Source of the DNA: Takakia lepidozioides | Lineage: Eukaryota; Streptophyta; Takakiopsida; Takakiales; Takakiaceae | Direction: 5' to 3' | Assembly (NCBI GenBank): GCA_030704615.1 | Contig: CM060733.1 | Location: 3,844,001-3,908,000, forward strand | DNA: 64,000 nt | Shown here: positions 37,108 to 50,100 of the stretch, piece by piece | Numbering within the stretch: position 1 is the stretch's first letter | Layout of the letters: the number at the start of each line of letters is the position of its first letter | Made by a program: the position numbers and the translations under genes | Notes under the pieces: model-generated | Database searches by the model: none | What the model saw: the letters and a program-made list of their open reading frames with translations, nothing else | Told to the model about the DNA's origin: nothing

Positions 37108-40100
37108 ATGGAAGAGAATGCTCCTCACAGGCCTCTCTACTTCATAGCCGTCCATGTGGGTGCAGGGTTCCACTCACCTGCCAACTCCAAGGCATATCGT
37201 CGAGCCATGCAGAGGGCGTGCCTCGCAGCCGCATCGATCCTTTCCAAGGTAGCTTATTGTATTTGTCTCAAATACCAGCCAGAGAAATGATTTTCATCTA
37301 TCCCAATTTGTAAAAACTTTTTCGGAAAGCTGGGTGCCAGAGATTCCCTTAGCAGAAGACTTGTAGTGGGAGTAAAATGGATCAATTTGGGGTTGTTGCA
37401 GAATTTTGGCAATCTGTTGGTTGATTGCTTATGCTTAGTGCTAGAATATAATAGTTTGGAAACGATGGATATGAGTGCGCACTCAAGACATGAATTATTT
37501 GGCAAATGTGATACTTTGGACCTTGTCCTGTGTACTTTTCCTCATCTCAATGCTTTGTTTCCTTCAGGATTTTCTTACACATGATCTGCGTTGAGTTGTT
37601 TGGTGGATCAGACATCCGGGACAAGCATGGATGCTGTAGTTGCTGCCATTAAGGTGCTGGAGGTAATTTACTGAGACAATCTCATCTTGGGCCATAGTTC
37701 GGGACACTTATTTGCATGAGTTGTAGAGTAAGAACGGGTCAGCGGCTTTGTGGTTGGTTGCAACACCCAATCTGCATGCTGTGTGGATCTATGTAAGTTG
37801 ATTGTAAATCAAAGGGAGCTTGGTGGGGCCGATGTTCAACATTTTCTGTATGTTGCAAAACCACCACCAATGGCAGTGACTTTGTAGGTGCAGCAATTGT
37901 GATTAGAATCTAAAGTCTGCCTTCATCTGTTCTTGTGGTCAGGATGATGAAGTTACAAATGCAGGGAAAGGATCAAACCTAACTGAAGATGGGCGTGTGG
38001 AGTGTGATGCAAGTGTGATGGATGGGTGCACTGGTGCCTTTGGTGCTATTGGAGCAGCACCTGGTAAGCTTATTCCCTGGATGCTTCTTTGAGTTTATGT
38101 TGAGAAAATTTGTGTCAGCTGAACTTTGCCACAGTTGTACCATGGCCCAACAGTACAGCATTTGTGAACTATTAGGCGTGATGTGATTGACAAGAATGGG
38201 AGCTTAAGTAGGAAAGAACATACTTGTACATGTATTTGTATAAGAGACCAGAGAGGTAGAAGCCTACTGCTCAATGCATTGTTAGAGATAATTACTGTCG
38301 AATATGCTTTGTGGCTGATCTGGTAATTCTCCATAGGATTGTGTAGATCGAAATTGGCTGTCATGATGTATGTGAGGGGGTGGTGCCAGGTGTGCGCAAT
38401 GCTATTGATGTGGCTGCGTTGCTGGCCAAGGAAAGTTTGCATGGAAATCTACCTCTTGGCCGCATTCCTCCTGTGTATATACCTTGCCTATTCTCTGTGT
38501 CTGTCCATCAGTCCGGTTGCCACCCTTTTTCCAGTGTCTGCTTCCAACTGTTCATGCTGAGAAGAAAGCAATTGTATTGTTCCAAATAACACTGATCAAC
38601 TGGGAGAAAAATGAAGGCTTTCTGGCAACCCTCTTCTCGTTTGCCATTGTGACACATAATGCTGCATCTTTTGTATTCTATTGTACGAGATTCATGATCA
38701 AGAGTACATACAAGTTGATCCCAGGGTTGTTCACTTGCCAGTAATGACATTTGTGACGGTGATAGCAGCTTCTTAGTAGGAGATGGGGCACGCAAGTGGG
38801 CTTTGAAGCGTTGTGTCTCTTCTGTGACCACTGCTGCCGAAGCTGACGAGGTATATATCTGAACACTTTCAGAGGGAAATGGGATGGAACAGGAGCCAGT
38901 TGTGCTAAGACTGGCAAGCATGAGTTGACCTGGTGTAGGGACAGGGTTTGAGTGAGGCTTGGAGGCAATATATTGCATGTTGTGTTAGGCACCCTGTGAT
39001 CAGTGAAGATGACACGCATGTAAACGCATGCAGTGGCTTATAAGCAAGAAAGCACGCCAGCAGTGGGAAAAGTACAAGCACATGCTACAAATTGCCGTGC
39101 CAACATCCGGTGGGCCAACCCCCTCAGAACCTGAGGCAGATGCATCAGAATGTCGGGGCAAGACAGGTTTGCAGTCACATCGCTTCTAACTCATGATAAC
39201 GCTCCTGTTCGACAGATAATAGAGCTCAAATGGAAAAAAGAGAGATGCTTTACATTGTTCATAGAGCTTATGAGCTTTTGAGAGAGAGAATGTACTGATG
39301 AGATGTTGTTTGCTGTAGCCTTGTGGCCATAGACCCTGCGCCCAGTTTGGGCCGAACAAGAGGGAGAGAATGTACTCATAAGATGTTGTTTGCTGTAGCC
39401 TTGTGGCCAGACCCCGCACCCAGTTTGGGCAGAACAAAAGGGAACAGACACTACCTTTGTGAGGGGCTTCTGTAGGGGGACTTACCTTTTATAAACAATT
39501 AGTTCAGGCTTTCCAGATATCCTCTAGAAAGCCCTTCACACAAACATCAATCTTCTGTGTGTGAGCTGCCCAGTATTTAGACCTAACAGTGCCAGAATGT
39601 TAGGCTCAACCTCATGATTTTGAAAGTTGGTGAACAGAGGTGGAGGAACAATGTTGTTGGTGTTCCTGAAGAGGGTCACTCTCTGGTGAGAATACTCCGG
39701 ACCATGTATCAGAAAATGGATACTGTCCAGAGGGAGGGAGGGAGAGAGAGCGAGTACATCCCATGTACGGTTCTATGCAAACATTGGCTATGACGTGCCC
39801 TTGAGTAAATTACTGACTCAAAACTGCAGTTGTGAGGCCTCATCAAGAATTGTTCTGACTGGTACCAGTGTCAGATTTGCGGAGAAGTGGAGGCGGTGTC
39901 GTAGTAATTTATCCCTTTTGTTATGTCTTTTTGTGAAACACACATGTTTTTGTGGGGTCTGGGAGATACTAACCTTCCTGGAGTTGGTAAGGGACCCCAC
40001 CAGTGTATGGGAGGAGACTGAACCCAAAATTGCTTTGGTGCTCCCTCAATCTTATTGTTCATGTCTGTGTTGGCATGACATTATACTCGAAAAGACTACA

Positions 40101-42419
40101 TTGATTCCAGCACTGCTGCTCCGGTCCTCTAGCCGGAGGCAGAGATGGCCAAGGTACCTGTGGTAGCTCTACCAGTCACACTGTTAAAGGGAAAAGGCAT
40201 CTATAGAGAGAGGGGGAGAGGTATTGCTGTTGATACCCAAAACGGCACTCCTCCAGCCATGGCTTGGGTGTTTGTCTTACGTACGTAACTGACCAGTGCA
40301 GGGGGAGCATGGAGATAAGAAAGTAGTGCAGCACTGTCTAGAATTTGATGAAGAACAGGTTCAAGAGGACTTGGTCCTGGACACAGTGGGTGCTGTGTGT
40401 GTGGATGCTGGAGGCAACATGGCTGCTGGTGTCTCGAGCGGTGGCATCGCTATGAAAGTGAGTCTTGTCTGATAGTTTGAGGAAGTAAGCTTACATCTAC
40501 TTTGAGTTACCAATCTATACTCGATTTGGTCTGGGGTTGCTGACCTCTTTTTCTCCTCTGGATCCCCTGCGTTTCTGTTTTGTTCAGGTCCTAGAACTTT
40601 GTGTCTCTCTGGCACCAATCTTTTTATTTCTGCTGGACTAGTATTTTTAAAACCTGAAATTCATGTTTCCCACTAATTGTTGCCTGATATCATGATCCTC
40701 TTTCAGGAGCTGAGATAGTGCAGATATTTGGGCCAGGTGAGTGGACGTGTAGGTGTGGCAGCAGCATATGGTTGTGGCTGCTGGGCAAGCCCAAAAATAA
40801 GCCCAGCTGGTGTTTCAGTTGGCTGTACTGTCACCGGTGCAGGAGAACAGATAATGAGGGGACTAGCTGCCCGCGAGTGCTGTCTCTCAGCCTCAATGTA
40901 TACATCACTCACATTTCTGTGACAGTCCTAAGTTGCAAGCAGATATGTATGCTGAGAGCCTATGTATGCTGACAGTCACTAAGCCAAGGTGCAAACCTTT
41001 TTTCACCTTGGCTGTGCAATACCCATTTCTCCACGGTGCATAAGCTCTTCGGCTTCCTCTGGATAGTATAAACTGCTATTTTCTTCGTCAAATCATCTGC
41101 TAGCAACTCGCTAGCTACTAACTCTTCACAGCTCTAGCGATGCCCTTTTTTTTCCCTAGTGATGGACATGTATATCAGCTTGGATTGTTTGACTACTGTA
41201 GGTCGCAAGCCGGGCCTGGACCTGCTTGTGAAGAAGTGCTGAACTTTCTGCTGGACAGAAATGATGGCTTTGGTGGTAGTGGTGATGCGGGTGTATTGCT
41301 CTTACAAGCTGAGACCTCTGCACATGTATGTGGCTTCTCTCTCTCTCCCCCTCTCCCATGGGCTCTCGGGGCCCCCTGTCCATCTTACAGAGTTTAGTCT
41401 TTCTTTCTCTGTCTCCCTCATGTATGTGTCCGGCTCCCCTGGATCTAACACATTTCTTTCATTTTTCCCTCTCTCCCAATGTTGTGTCCCCTGGGCCCTA
41501 TAGCCCTCCTACAGATGTAGTAAATTTCTCGTTCTTTCTCTCTCTCTCTCTCTCGGTGGTCTCTGATCCAAGAAAATTTATCATCTATCTTGTACTGCCC
41601 TTGTCGAATTCTACTGAAGGTTGGTTGTATCAGCGGTTAGGAGCTGCCCACAACACAGGTGTGGAATCTACTTTCTCAACAGAAAAGAACTTTTAGAAGG
41701 GCCTACGTGTTCAGAATCAGGATCATTGAAGTACACTAGGGCTTTTCTTCCTAGATGACAGTCTGATTGTTGGGAAGTAACAGGTCTGTCTGTGTTTTCA
41801 ACAGAATGGATGTGAGAGGCCAAATTTAGGCACAGTGGAGTTAGTAGCAGCTTTTACTTCACCGTCATTTGGAATTGGCTACTTGGGGAACTACATGGAC
41901 CGGCCAAAGGTGATATTCCCCATTAAGGCCTTCATTCTACTGGTTTCCAACATCATATCACTTGTTTTTACATCGTCTATCAGTCCATCTTTGTTTTGGA
42001 GACACGTGTTTGCAGTTTGTTTAATGTGTGTGACACAGATGACCACTGGAAAAAAGATAGCAAGGCATTCAAGAATGTACATCGTGACCAAGAGTTCAAA
42101 GTTCAATTGCTCTTGTTCAGACTTCTCCTTCGTAGGCTCCACATGGAATTCTTGATAGGTGCGTTGTTAGTAAAGGTCCTTATTGGGCTCTGTACACATT
42201 ATACTTCTTGATTGCCAGAGATATGACAACCCTTTGTAGCCTTTATTTGAGTGGACATAGCATTAGTCCAAAGTTCAGGGTGGGTGTACTGAAAGGTTGA
42301 GATGTAATGAGGGGGGGGGGATGGGGGTCTGCACCTTGCAGACGATGATTTTGAGGCGGCCAATTCATGCTGGAGTTGGGAAGGTTAGCCTTTTCGCTGC
42401 TCACCATGTTCTTTCTTGA
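37108..42419 (+). CDS. Threonine aspartase (taspase 1-like, Ntn-hydrolase asparaginase family)
   Basis: This is an N-terminal-nucleophile protease/asparaginase-family enzyme that cuts itself before a Thr to become active. Eleven exons join in phase: 37108-37248, 37612-37662, 37943-38063, 38390-38474, 38769-38850, 39034-39166, 40297-40457, 40737-40897, 41202-41325, 41805-41909, 42342-42419. They give about 413 aa, the usual plant length. Motifs in order are [65 protein letters not shown], then the cleavage site [12 protein letters not shown] with Thr near residue 234. After it come [43 protein letters not shown] and [15 protein letters not shown]. The last exon ([11 protein letters not shown]) is the least certain. 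A LINE sits in intron 6. The host substrates are unknown in plants. It diverges from PP4R2, with under 900 bp between the known exons. Confidence 0.92.
39280..39750 (-). mobile_element. LINE 3' fragment in a taspase intron, with duplicated tail
   Basis: About 440 bp of the same LINE 3' region as at 34.5 kb, bordered by GA tracts on both sides (39280-39288 and 39731-39750). The terminal block of about 75 bp (AATGTACTSATRAGATGTTG onward to the GGGCCGAACAAGAGG-type block) is present twice in tandem, at about 39289-39363 and 39367-39440. The 5' truncation falls just before the zinc-knuckle coding part. Confidence 0.85.
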
Positions 42420-42894
42420 AGAAATTGGTCTTCAGGAATGAGTGATGAGTATGGCTATACATTTCATCGGGTTTGAACTTGACTATTTTATATTTGCATT
42501 CTGGAGGTAGTTGGAGCTGTTTTGCTTTAGGCAAAAGACCAATGGTCTGTGGAGACTGTCTCGGGGAATTGTGAGATATATTGTCCCTCTTTCAAGGGCA
42601 AAGTGCTCTCCTGATGGGGCTAGAACCATTGTTTTAGATATCAGAACTGAGTTCTGGTCTCAACGATACCATCCAAACAATTTTTTGCTTATTTGCTTCA
42701 CTGTCAGAGTACCAAACCTTCCGCAAATGTGATGGTTCATTGAATTTCTTCTCTTTATGTCTGTAACAGAAACCTACACATAGCATGCAGCACTAAAACC
42801 AATTAGAGAGCAGTTTCATCCAAACACTTACCATCCCTTACCTACCGATTGGGCATTTTTGCACCTGATAATTATTAAAAACCAAACAGACTGC

Positions 42895-43665
42895 TTAGGC
42901 ACGTTTCTCAAACCATTTTTCACATTAGGCATCTTCTGCTATAAGTTTTTTGAATTAGGCACATGAGAAGAGAAAACATTTATTTTCTTAAGAATAAAAA
43001 TACAAAATAGGAACCCAATGCCCATGGGCCCTTTGTCCCATGCCAAGAGGCCCAGCTCAAATCTCCTCCAAGCTTGGAGGCTCCAATTACCCTTCATGTC
43101 CGTGCAAACCCTAAAAATGCACTTTTTTGCTGTACAAGGCTCAAGCTGGTACATTGCTCAGCAAGTCACTGGTGGTAAGCAAGAACTTCCTTGATTTCAT
43201 TAATGGTATGCGCTGGTATAGTGCGCTTGGAATAGTGGTAAGCTGCAAGCTCTCAGGATATCCCTAATATCTACCTTGATCTTAGTGTAGAGGAAACTAT
43301 GCGTAGATGTCTTGCAAATTTGCATATTGAAAATGAGGATATCCCTGATGACGACGAGGTAGATGGAGAGATCATGATGATTAGCGAGGAGGATGACAAT
43401 GATGACATTGTCGAGTCCATGCATGGCCTTTTGAAGTTACATGGAGCTCTCGCAAATCGATTGGGATTTGTAGGAAGTTATTTCCGCACACATATATTTG
43501 TATTGATTTTTGTTCAATGAAATTTTCCTCTTATTACAAACAACATGAGAAGAGGCTGAGTGAAAGTTTTTTGCTGGAATTTTTAAGCATTAGGCACTTT
43601 GGTCCCATAATTTCCGTGCAATTAGGCCAAAATTTGAAAAATTCCCAAAACACGTTAGGCACTTT
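42895..43665. repeat. Candidate small transposon with TTAGGC repeat clusters
   Basis: TTAGGC(A) occurs at 42895, 42925 and 42955 (30-bp spacing), and again in the same orientation at 43590, 43622 and 43655 (32-33-bp spacing). Between them lies an acidic open frame at 43299-43520 (HIENEDIPDDDEVDGE) with no recognised domain. Paired repeat clusters about 700 bp apart suggest the ends of a non-autonomous element. No clean terminal inverted repeat was found. Confidence 0.45.
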
Positions 43666-43810
43666 CAATTTGAATTAATTATCGCCTAAGGGACGGTATT
43701 ATGAACATCCAGGTACACAGATTTGCACACAAAAACACACTGCCAAGAGTCTAAGCTCCCTTGGATTAAATAAGAGAGAGTGGGCTAATCTTAGTGGTTG
43801 CTCGATAACC

Positions 43811-43883
43811 AGCATGTAGCCCAGTGGTACTGGGCACATACCACGTTGGATGTGGTTGTGGGTTCAAACCACACTAACCGTGC
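43811..43883 (+). repeat. tRNA-like sequence, possible SINE head
   Basis: The stretch has an A-box-like TAGCCCAGTGG followed about 40 bp later by a B-box-like GGTTCAAACC, the pol III promoter spacing of tRNAs. It does not fold into a good cloverleaf by eye, so a tRNA-derived SINE remnant is likelier than a functional tRNA. A C-rich and then AT-rich stretch follows. Low certainty. Confidence 0.35.
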
Positions 43884-44011
43884 CCTCCCCCACCCCTCGC
43901 CATTTAAATCGATGTCTTGTCATATGATTTTTCAAACCCCAGTTTGACGAATTCAAGACGAATGTATCCCCAAAGGGATCCTTTTGTCGGAAGGTCTGGT
44001 GTGTCATGAAG

Positions 44012-44900
44012 GTGTCCACCAGTGTTGGGCGGTTACCCGCCTGGCCCCGGGTAACCGCCGGTTCCGGTTATGTGGAACCGGACCCGCCTGTGCAGAACCG
44101 GAACCGGAACCGCTCATTGGGGATTGTGTGGGAACCGGAACCGGCGGTTCCAGCTCCAAAGCGGGGTTCCGGTTCCGTTTCCGGTCCACCCGTGGGCTGT
44201 AGCCCTAAATGGGGCTGTAGCCCTGAATGTCTCTAGTACCTACCAAAGCGCTTCTAAGTCTGGTTCTTGGTTCTTGACCCCTTGGTGGGGCTGGTGGGCC
44301 CAGGGAAAAACTTATTTAATGCTCTTAAGCTCCTGAGATCCTGGGTTCAATGCTTGAAGGCCATGAGATTCTATGTTCAATGCTTCAGCGCCATGAGATC
44401 TTGGGTTCAATCTCCAGCTCCATGATATCCTGGCTAAGTTCATTAATAAAATGTTTGAAGATGCCAATACTTGCCAGGTAGCTGAATAGTACTTTCAACC
44501 CATAAAATTTTACCCATTTTCTTCTACCAATTTATTTAGAGTATTTTTGTTTGTTTTTTTGTGTTAGTGAAAACTAACAAAATCGTTGGATTTTAGTTCA
44601 AATATGTGAATACACTGCTATTTAATCTACCGGACTGATAAAATATTTTAAATATAATTAAATTAAACAAATATATTTTTAAAATAGAACCGGAACCTAA
44701 CCGGAACCGATGGTTTTTATCAGCAACTAACCGGTAACCGGAACCGCCCCCATGTTTAAAAGTTGGATCCGGAACCGGACCGGAACCGGCTCAATAAAAA
44801 AAAACCGGAACCAGATCCGGAACCGTCTCTTGAAATAATTTTGGAACCGGAACCGAAGGTTCCTTCACAAATGCAAGAACCGCCCAACACTGGTGTCCAC
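44012..44900. mobile_element. Non-autonomous hAT-type DNA transposon
   Basis: Terminal inverted repeats CAGTGTTGGGCGGTT (44020-44034) and its exact complement (44878-44892) are flanked by perfect 8-bp direct repeats GTGTCCAC (44012-44019 and 44893-44900). An 8-bp target duplication and a CAGTG-type end are hallmarks of the hAT superfamily. The 873-bp element has no transposase. Both subterminal regions are packed with GGAACC/GGTTCC words (roughly 44040-44180 and 44690-44870), likely transposase-binding repeats. Short open frames within it are artefacts of these repeats. Confidence 0.92.
44335..44423 (+). repeat. Three 30-bp tandem repeats inside the hAT element
   Basis: Units at 44335-44364, 44365-44394 and 44395-44423 share the pattern GAGATC-TGGGTTCAATG-CCAT. 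A partial fourth follows. They lie in the interior of the hAT-type element, outside its GGAACC-rich ends. Confidence 0.85.
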
Positions 44901-47132
44901 CTTCCATAAGTTACACTTCCTTTGGGAGGCGTCATACTTTACTTTGGCACGCTTCACACCACCCATTATCTATTGTGGAAGTAGTTAAAACAGATTGAAG
45001 CTACCGCAATTGTTTTGGTCGTAAAATATATTGTGATTCACACTCGCCATAGTTTTTGGCCTAAAGTTGGATTAATGCAAAATTCTTAGGACTCCCGCAT
45101 TTGGGTGTTCACACTAGGGTTAGGACCAATTTACTCATTTTTATCTTTTTCACCTTCTTCTGCATAGCGGAGGTTTTCTTGGTTGCTCCCTCGAGGCCTA
45201 TCGCGATACAGACTGTTTTCTTCATCAATCTGTTGTGGCTGGATTATTCATGCGATTTGAGACATGGGTACTGAAGATCTTCCTCTGCCACCACATTTCT
45301 GCCTCTTATTCGCACTCGCCCTCTACAAAACACAGAAGATGTTTTTTCGGCCCTCTGAAGATGATTTCTATTTCCCTGTCCGTGGTTTTCTTCCTACTGA
45401 TGAGCAAGAATGTACATCTACATGCGTGCCTGCAGCAGTTGCTGTACAGGATGTAATGCTACGCTCTGCCGCAAACTGGAGCTGCCTATGCATGGCAACT
45501 TAGCCTATTGGCTGCACACAGAACAATTGATATGTGCAATTCATTTGAGGAGAATATACATAACACTGTCCAGACTCCACGTTAACATTTGTTGTACACT
45601 CTTTGTAATTTCTTAAGCTACTTTCACTGTTAGAGTGCCATGATAGGTACCAGTTGGTTGAATTTAGTGAAGTTATAGGCTCCATAACTTGGCTAAAATG
45701 TTGCAATTCAGTCTGACGAGTTTGGGATCAAAGCTAGACAATGTCTTAGAGGGAAAATCACAGCAATTGTTTACTTCAACAATTAAGTTAAACGGTTGAT
45801 TGTCATCTCTGTGAAAGAAGACCACAAATCAAATTGTACATGTGAAACTATGCAAAATTGCTCATCACATTATGTTTGCATCAACAATTAAACAGTTTAA
45901 TTTCTTGCCATCTCTCTGGGAGAAGACCATAGCTCAGATTACACATATGAAACTCTGCGAAAATGATCTATCTCAATATGTTTGCATGTCCAATTAATTA
46001 GCAATTTGTTGTCATCTCTTTTGAGACCACAACTCATATTGTACATACATTTCCTTAGAAAAATTGATCATCTCACATTCTCAGAAGTACCTTTCTAGCG
46101 ATCATCTTGATAGTAGAAGAATCTATGAACACGGATCGTACTGTAACATTTATCTCATATAAATAGTGGCACAGGATAGAGTTCCTATTGTAGAATGAGG
46201 TCGGTAGTGGAAAATATAAACCATCATGTTCATCATTTGAAGAAATCCGGTTTAAAGAAATCTGGAGTAAGACAAAGCACCCTGCATACCGAGCGTGATC
46301 GGATACGGCGAAGACGACGACCTTAACCTCAACCTCAAGAACGTGATCCCAAATGCTTGATCTCGAAACGTCGAATAGTTGCACAATGACGAGCAGATCC
46401 TCGGTCTCTCTCTTCGCTACTCTTTGTGCTTCAACGCAGATGCAAAACGAATCACTTCCGAGTTTTAAAAGAAATGTAATTACTGTTGCATGATCATGGT
46501 CTACCTATAGTTTACCAAGGAAAAAGTGAAAGAAAATCATCTTTATGGTAAAACAGTCCTAACGACAGCTTCTACGGTTCCTAAACCACCCTTCTTGGGG
46601 GTTCTAGCTAAAGTCGATTTTAGAGGTTTTAACACCAGGATTTATAGGCTAACAAGAAATTTTGAAGTAGAGACGAAAAATCGTGGTGTGAACTCTGTTT
46701 GCAAAAAGTATCGTTACCACGTCAGATAAGGGGTGGTGTGAAACGTGCCTATATTTTAGTGGTTGCTCTCATTGGCTTGTCAGATTACAAGACCTCAAAA
46801 ACCACACATCAGCTCCAGCCTGTCTTATCATATTATTGTTGACATAGTTCATGCTTCTTCAGCTGCTTCCTGCTCTTCATCCAGAATCTGAGACAAGAGA
46901 ATACATATGGGCGTTAGTGGAATCCAGGGCCCCACAGTGCACAGAGGTATATTTCCTTGGGTACACAGTCCGATAAGGCTGACTTTCTCAGCGTGCAGAG
47001 CTTTGGCACCAGGGCACGATAGCAAGACAGTCGAAGCACGCTCAGCCGCTGTAATAGCCATTAATGATGCCTGTTTCTCGCAGAGACTAGAGCTGATTTC
47101 TGAGCTGGTCTCTGAACTCATGGGCAACAACA
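44901..47132. other. Region without supported gene
   Basis: AT-rich intergenic sequence. Short overlapping frames at 45235-45503 and 46073-46384 have no family motif. Several loosely repeated phrases (AGAAGACCA and TTGTCATCTCT words between 45.8 and 46.05 kb) suggest an old degraded tandem repeat. The start of the polyphenol oxidase relic follows. Confidence 0.4.
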
Positions 47133-50100
47133 ATGGGTAGGGAAGGAAGGCTGCATCCAGGATGTGGAGTGGGCACACAGAAATTGTTGTGGGCGACTAT
47201 GCTAGTATCTATGGCGTGGTGTAGTAGGACGATACACACTGTGCATGCTGCCCCGGTTCTAGGCCCGGACTTTACCAGGTCTATAATTGTCAACGATCTT
47301 CCGGCCTCCGAGAGACACACAATCAACTTCCAATTCAACAAAGACTTGCCTATGCGGGTAAGGCGATCTACACACAAGCTGGATCAGGCGTACATATGGA
47401 AGCTCAATCGAGCATATGAACTGATGAGAGCACTTCCAGATGATGACCCCCGATCGTTCCTTCGTCAGGCCAAGCTGCACTGTGCCTACCGTTCAGTTCA
47501 CAGGCAAGCATTCTTAAAACTTCCCCACGGCAGTAGTTTCTCTTTCCCTCAATTTCCTCAACGCGTTTCTCTGAATCGGGCGTCTCGACCCTGATAGTCG
47601 TTCAGTCCCACTCTTCTATCCTCTCTTTCGCTCAATCTCCTGAACAGGTTGATCTTGCGGTATAATCGCAGTACAAAGTACATCAGATGGGAAAGGATGT
47701 GGAACCACTATCTCTATGTGAACATTTCCCTATCCTCCGGGCATTTTAGTCTAGCCTCCTGAAATATCATTTGGTCCAATGTTTGGCTGTTTCGTTCAGA
47801 GTATCAATTGACTCAAATACGTGTAGAAACATATTCGTCCTCATGGGCTTTCTTTCTTCGTATCACGTCTGATGCCCTTCTAGGCGATCTTACAAGTATT
47901 CTCACGTCGTGCTTTCTCACTTGATCCGTGATACCCATCCGTATGCTACTTAAACAAGACCAAAACGTCCATGTGAATACGTTCATCACACTTCTTGATG
48001 TATCTAGGTTGCGCACAATTCTATTTCTTTCATGGGGCTCAGCTTCAAAAAAATTGTCCTCCTTGCAGTCGGTAGCCAGCCCTAGCCATCACACAGTTGG
48101 TGGAATACTCTTCTCCCCAGTCTCCTGCCTTGTAGCGAGAGGAGACAGACCTCTAACGTACTCAAATGTAAGCACACTAGCAATGAGGAATGAAAGTGCA
48201 GATTCTACTTCAACAGGGAAGATCTGATCTGAACTATATATGCACAGCTCTCCAAGACATCATTCAGCTTACTGCTAGAGATGTACGTTATTGCCACGAT
48301 TTGTTGAGTTGAAACTTGAAACTTCAAATGATCTAACATTGGATCCGACTCGACTGCTGGTTATTGCAGGCAAGTGAACTCCACGGAGCTGTTGGAAGTC
48401 CACAGGAACTGGCTGCAGCTGCCCTTCCATCGCTGGTTCGTGTATTTTCACGAGCGCATACTCGCAAGGCTGTTGGGCGACGACACCTTCGCGCTGCCCT
48501 TCTGGCAGTGGGACAACCAGCGCGACGTCGACCCGCCGTCTAACGTGCTGCCCTCCATGTACGTCGACCGCCGAAACGTCGGGCTGTTCGACGAAAGACG
48601 CAGCCCGGCCCACCAGCCCCCCGCCATTATCGACCTCTCCTACTGGCCCCCCTCCGACCCGGCGGCCACAGTCGCCAGCCCGGAGGAGCAGCGGGCGATC
48701 AATAGAAACGTGGTGTACACCGCCGTAGTGAGCGGCGTTCCCACCCAGCTCCTGTTTCTCGGGGGACCTTACCGCGGCAGCGACGAACCTCCTTATAGCG
48801 CTTCCCTCTTCGAGATGCACCCCCATGCTGGCGTCGAATAAATGGATAGGTTCTAAAACGAACATTTCACTCGCTTCCTTGCAAACAATCCATGCTTTTC
48901 TTTCGAAAGAGTTCATCAACATACATCTACAGTGAACGTGAGAGGAGTTGCGAGATATAGAAGGCAAGAGTTGTACGAGCTGGAATCCTCTGCTTCTGTG
49001 ATGTGAGGTTAGGCGTCGAGTGAAATCAATGTCTAATGGAGAGCTGATGTTTATAAGCCTTGGAACCCATGCATGCAATTTGTTTCGAGATACTAGATTT
49101 TCAAAAGTAATTTTTGACTGAGGAGTATTGGCACAGCACTCGTAGGTTCAGATGGCTCCAGGGTGTCCCTAATTCAACCAAGTCATTTCAGACCTGTCTG
49201 GTTCCCTATACGCCTCTTTCTAGCTCTTGGGAGCCTTCATAAATTCAATGACATTGGTCACGTAAGGGGATATAGTGCAAGCTGTTGTAGCCGAAAGCTG
49301 TGGCGATTTCAGCTTTGATTTCTGTGTACATGTGGGAGTAGGAGATGAGAGGGAGCCAGAGGGTGAGGACATGGCCCTAGCCGTTGCTGCAGCAAGAGAT
49401 CCCATTTTCTTTGCACATCACACCAATGTGGACCGTTTGTGGGATCTCTGGAAGAACCTGCCAGGAGGTCAACGGGGCGACCCTACTGACCCAGACTGGC
49501 TCAATTCGGAGTTTGCCTTCTACGATGAAAACGCCGATCTTGTTCGCGTGAAGGTTGGTTTTCCGCCTCCCCTCTCTTAGGGAACGTCTACAAAGTAGTC
49601 CTGAACAACTTTGGTCCAAATTTGGAATGGTCAAGTGACAGTGGAGACACTTGCTGATTTGTACAGGTACCAGACTGTCTTGATATGGAGAAATTTCGCT
49701 ACAAGTACGAAGAGGTAGAGAATGACTGGCTCTCGTTCAATTCTACCCCTCGGAGCTCCAAGCCAGCTCCAGATTCAGTGTCTTCAGATTGTGCCCCAAA
49801 GGCTTGGGAGCAACTCATGAGTGGCATAGCCAAACTTGCAAGGTTCATCGTCCCTTCATGGCAGACAGAGCTAACAACCAAGGATTGTGATTTGATTGCC
49901 ACACGAGGACCAGAAACTCTGCATATTAGAAACATTACTCTTGTAACTGGTGCAGTTTTCCAGGCTCACATCTGAAGGCCAGTGCCCATTACCATCCAAA
50001 CCATGGAGCCGGAAGCTTTTGGGTTGCAACCAGAAGGACCAGGATTTCAAGAAGAGGTCCTTGCCATTGAAGGCATAAGGATACCATCAGGTAAACTAGC

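Noticed and set aside
43811-43883. Functional tRNA gene
   Set aside because: Boxes are present but the arms do not form a convincing cloverleaf by eye; kept only as a possible SINE head.
43984-44336. Gly/Arg/Pro-rich frames on both strands
   Set aside because: Translations of the GGAACC repeats of the hAT-type element.
48275-49078. Minus-strand 267-codon frame
   Set aside because: A shadow of the GC-rich polyphenol oxidase exon; high GC suppresses stops on the opposite strand.
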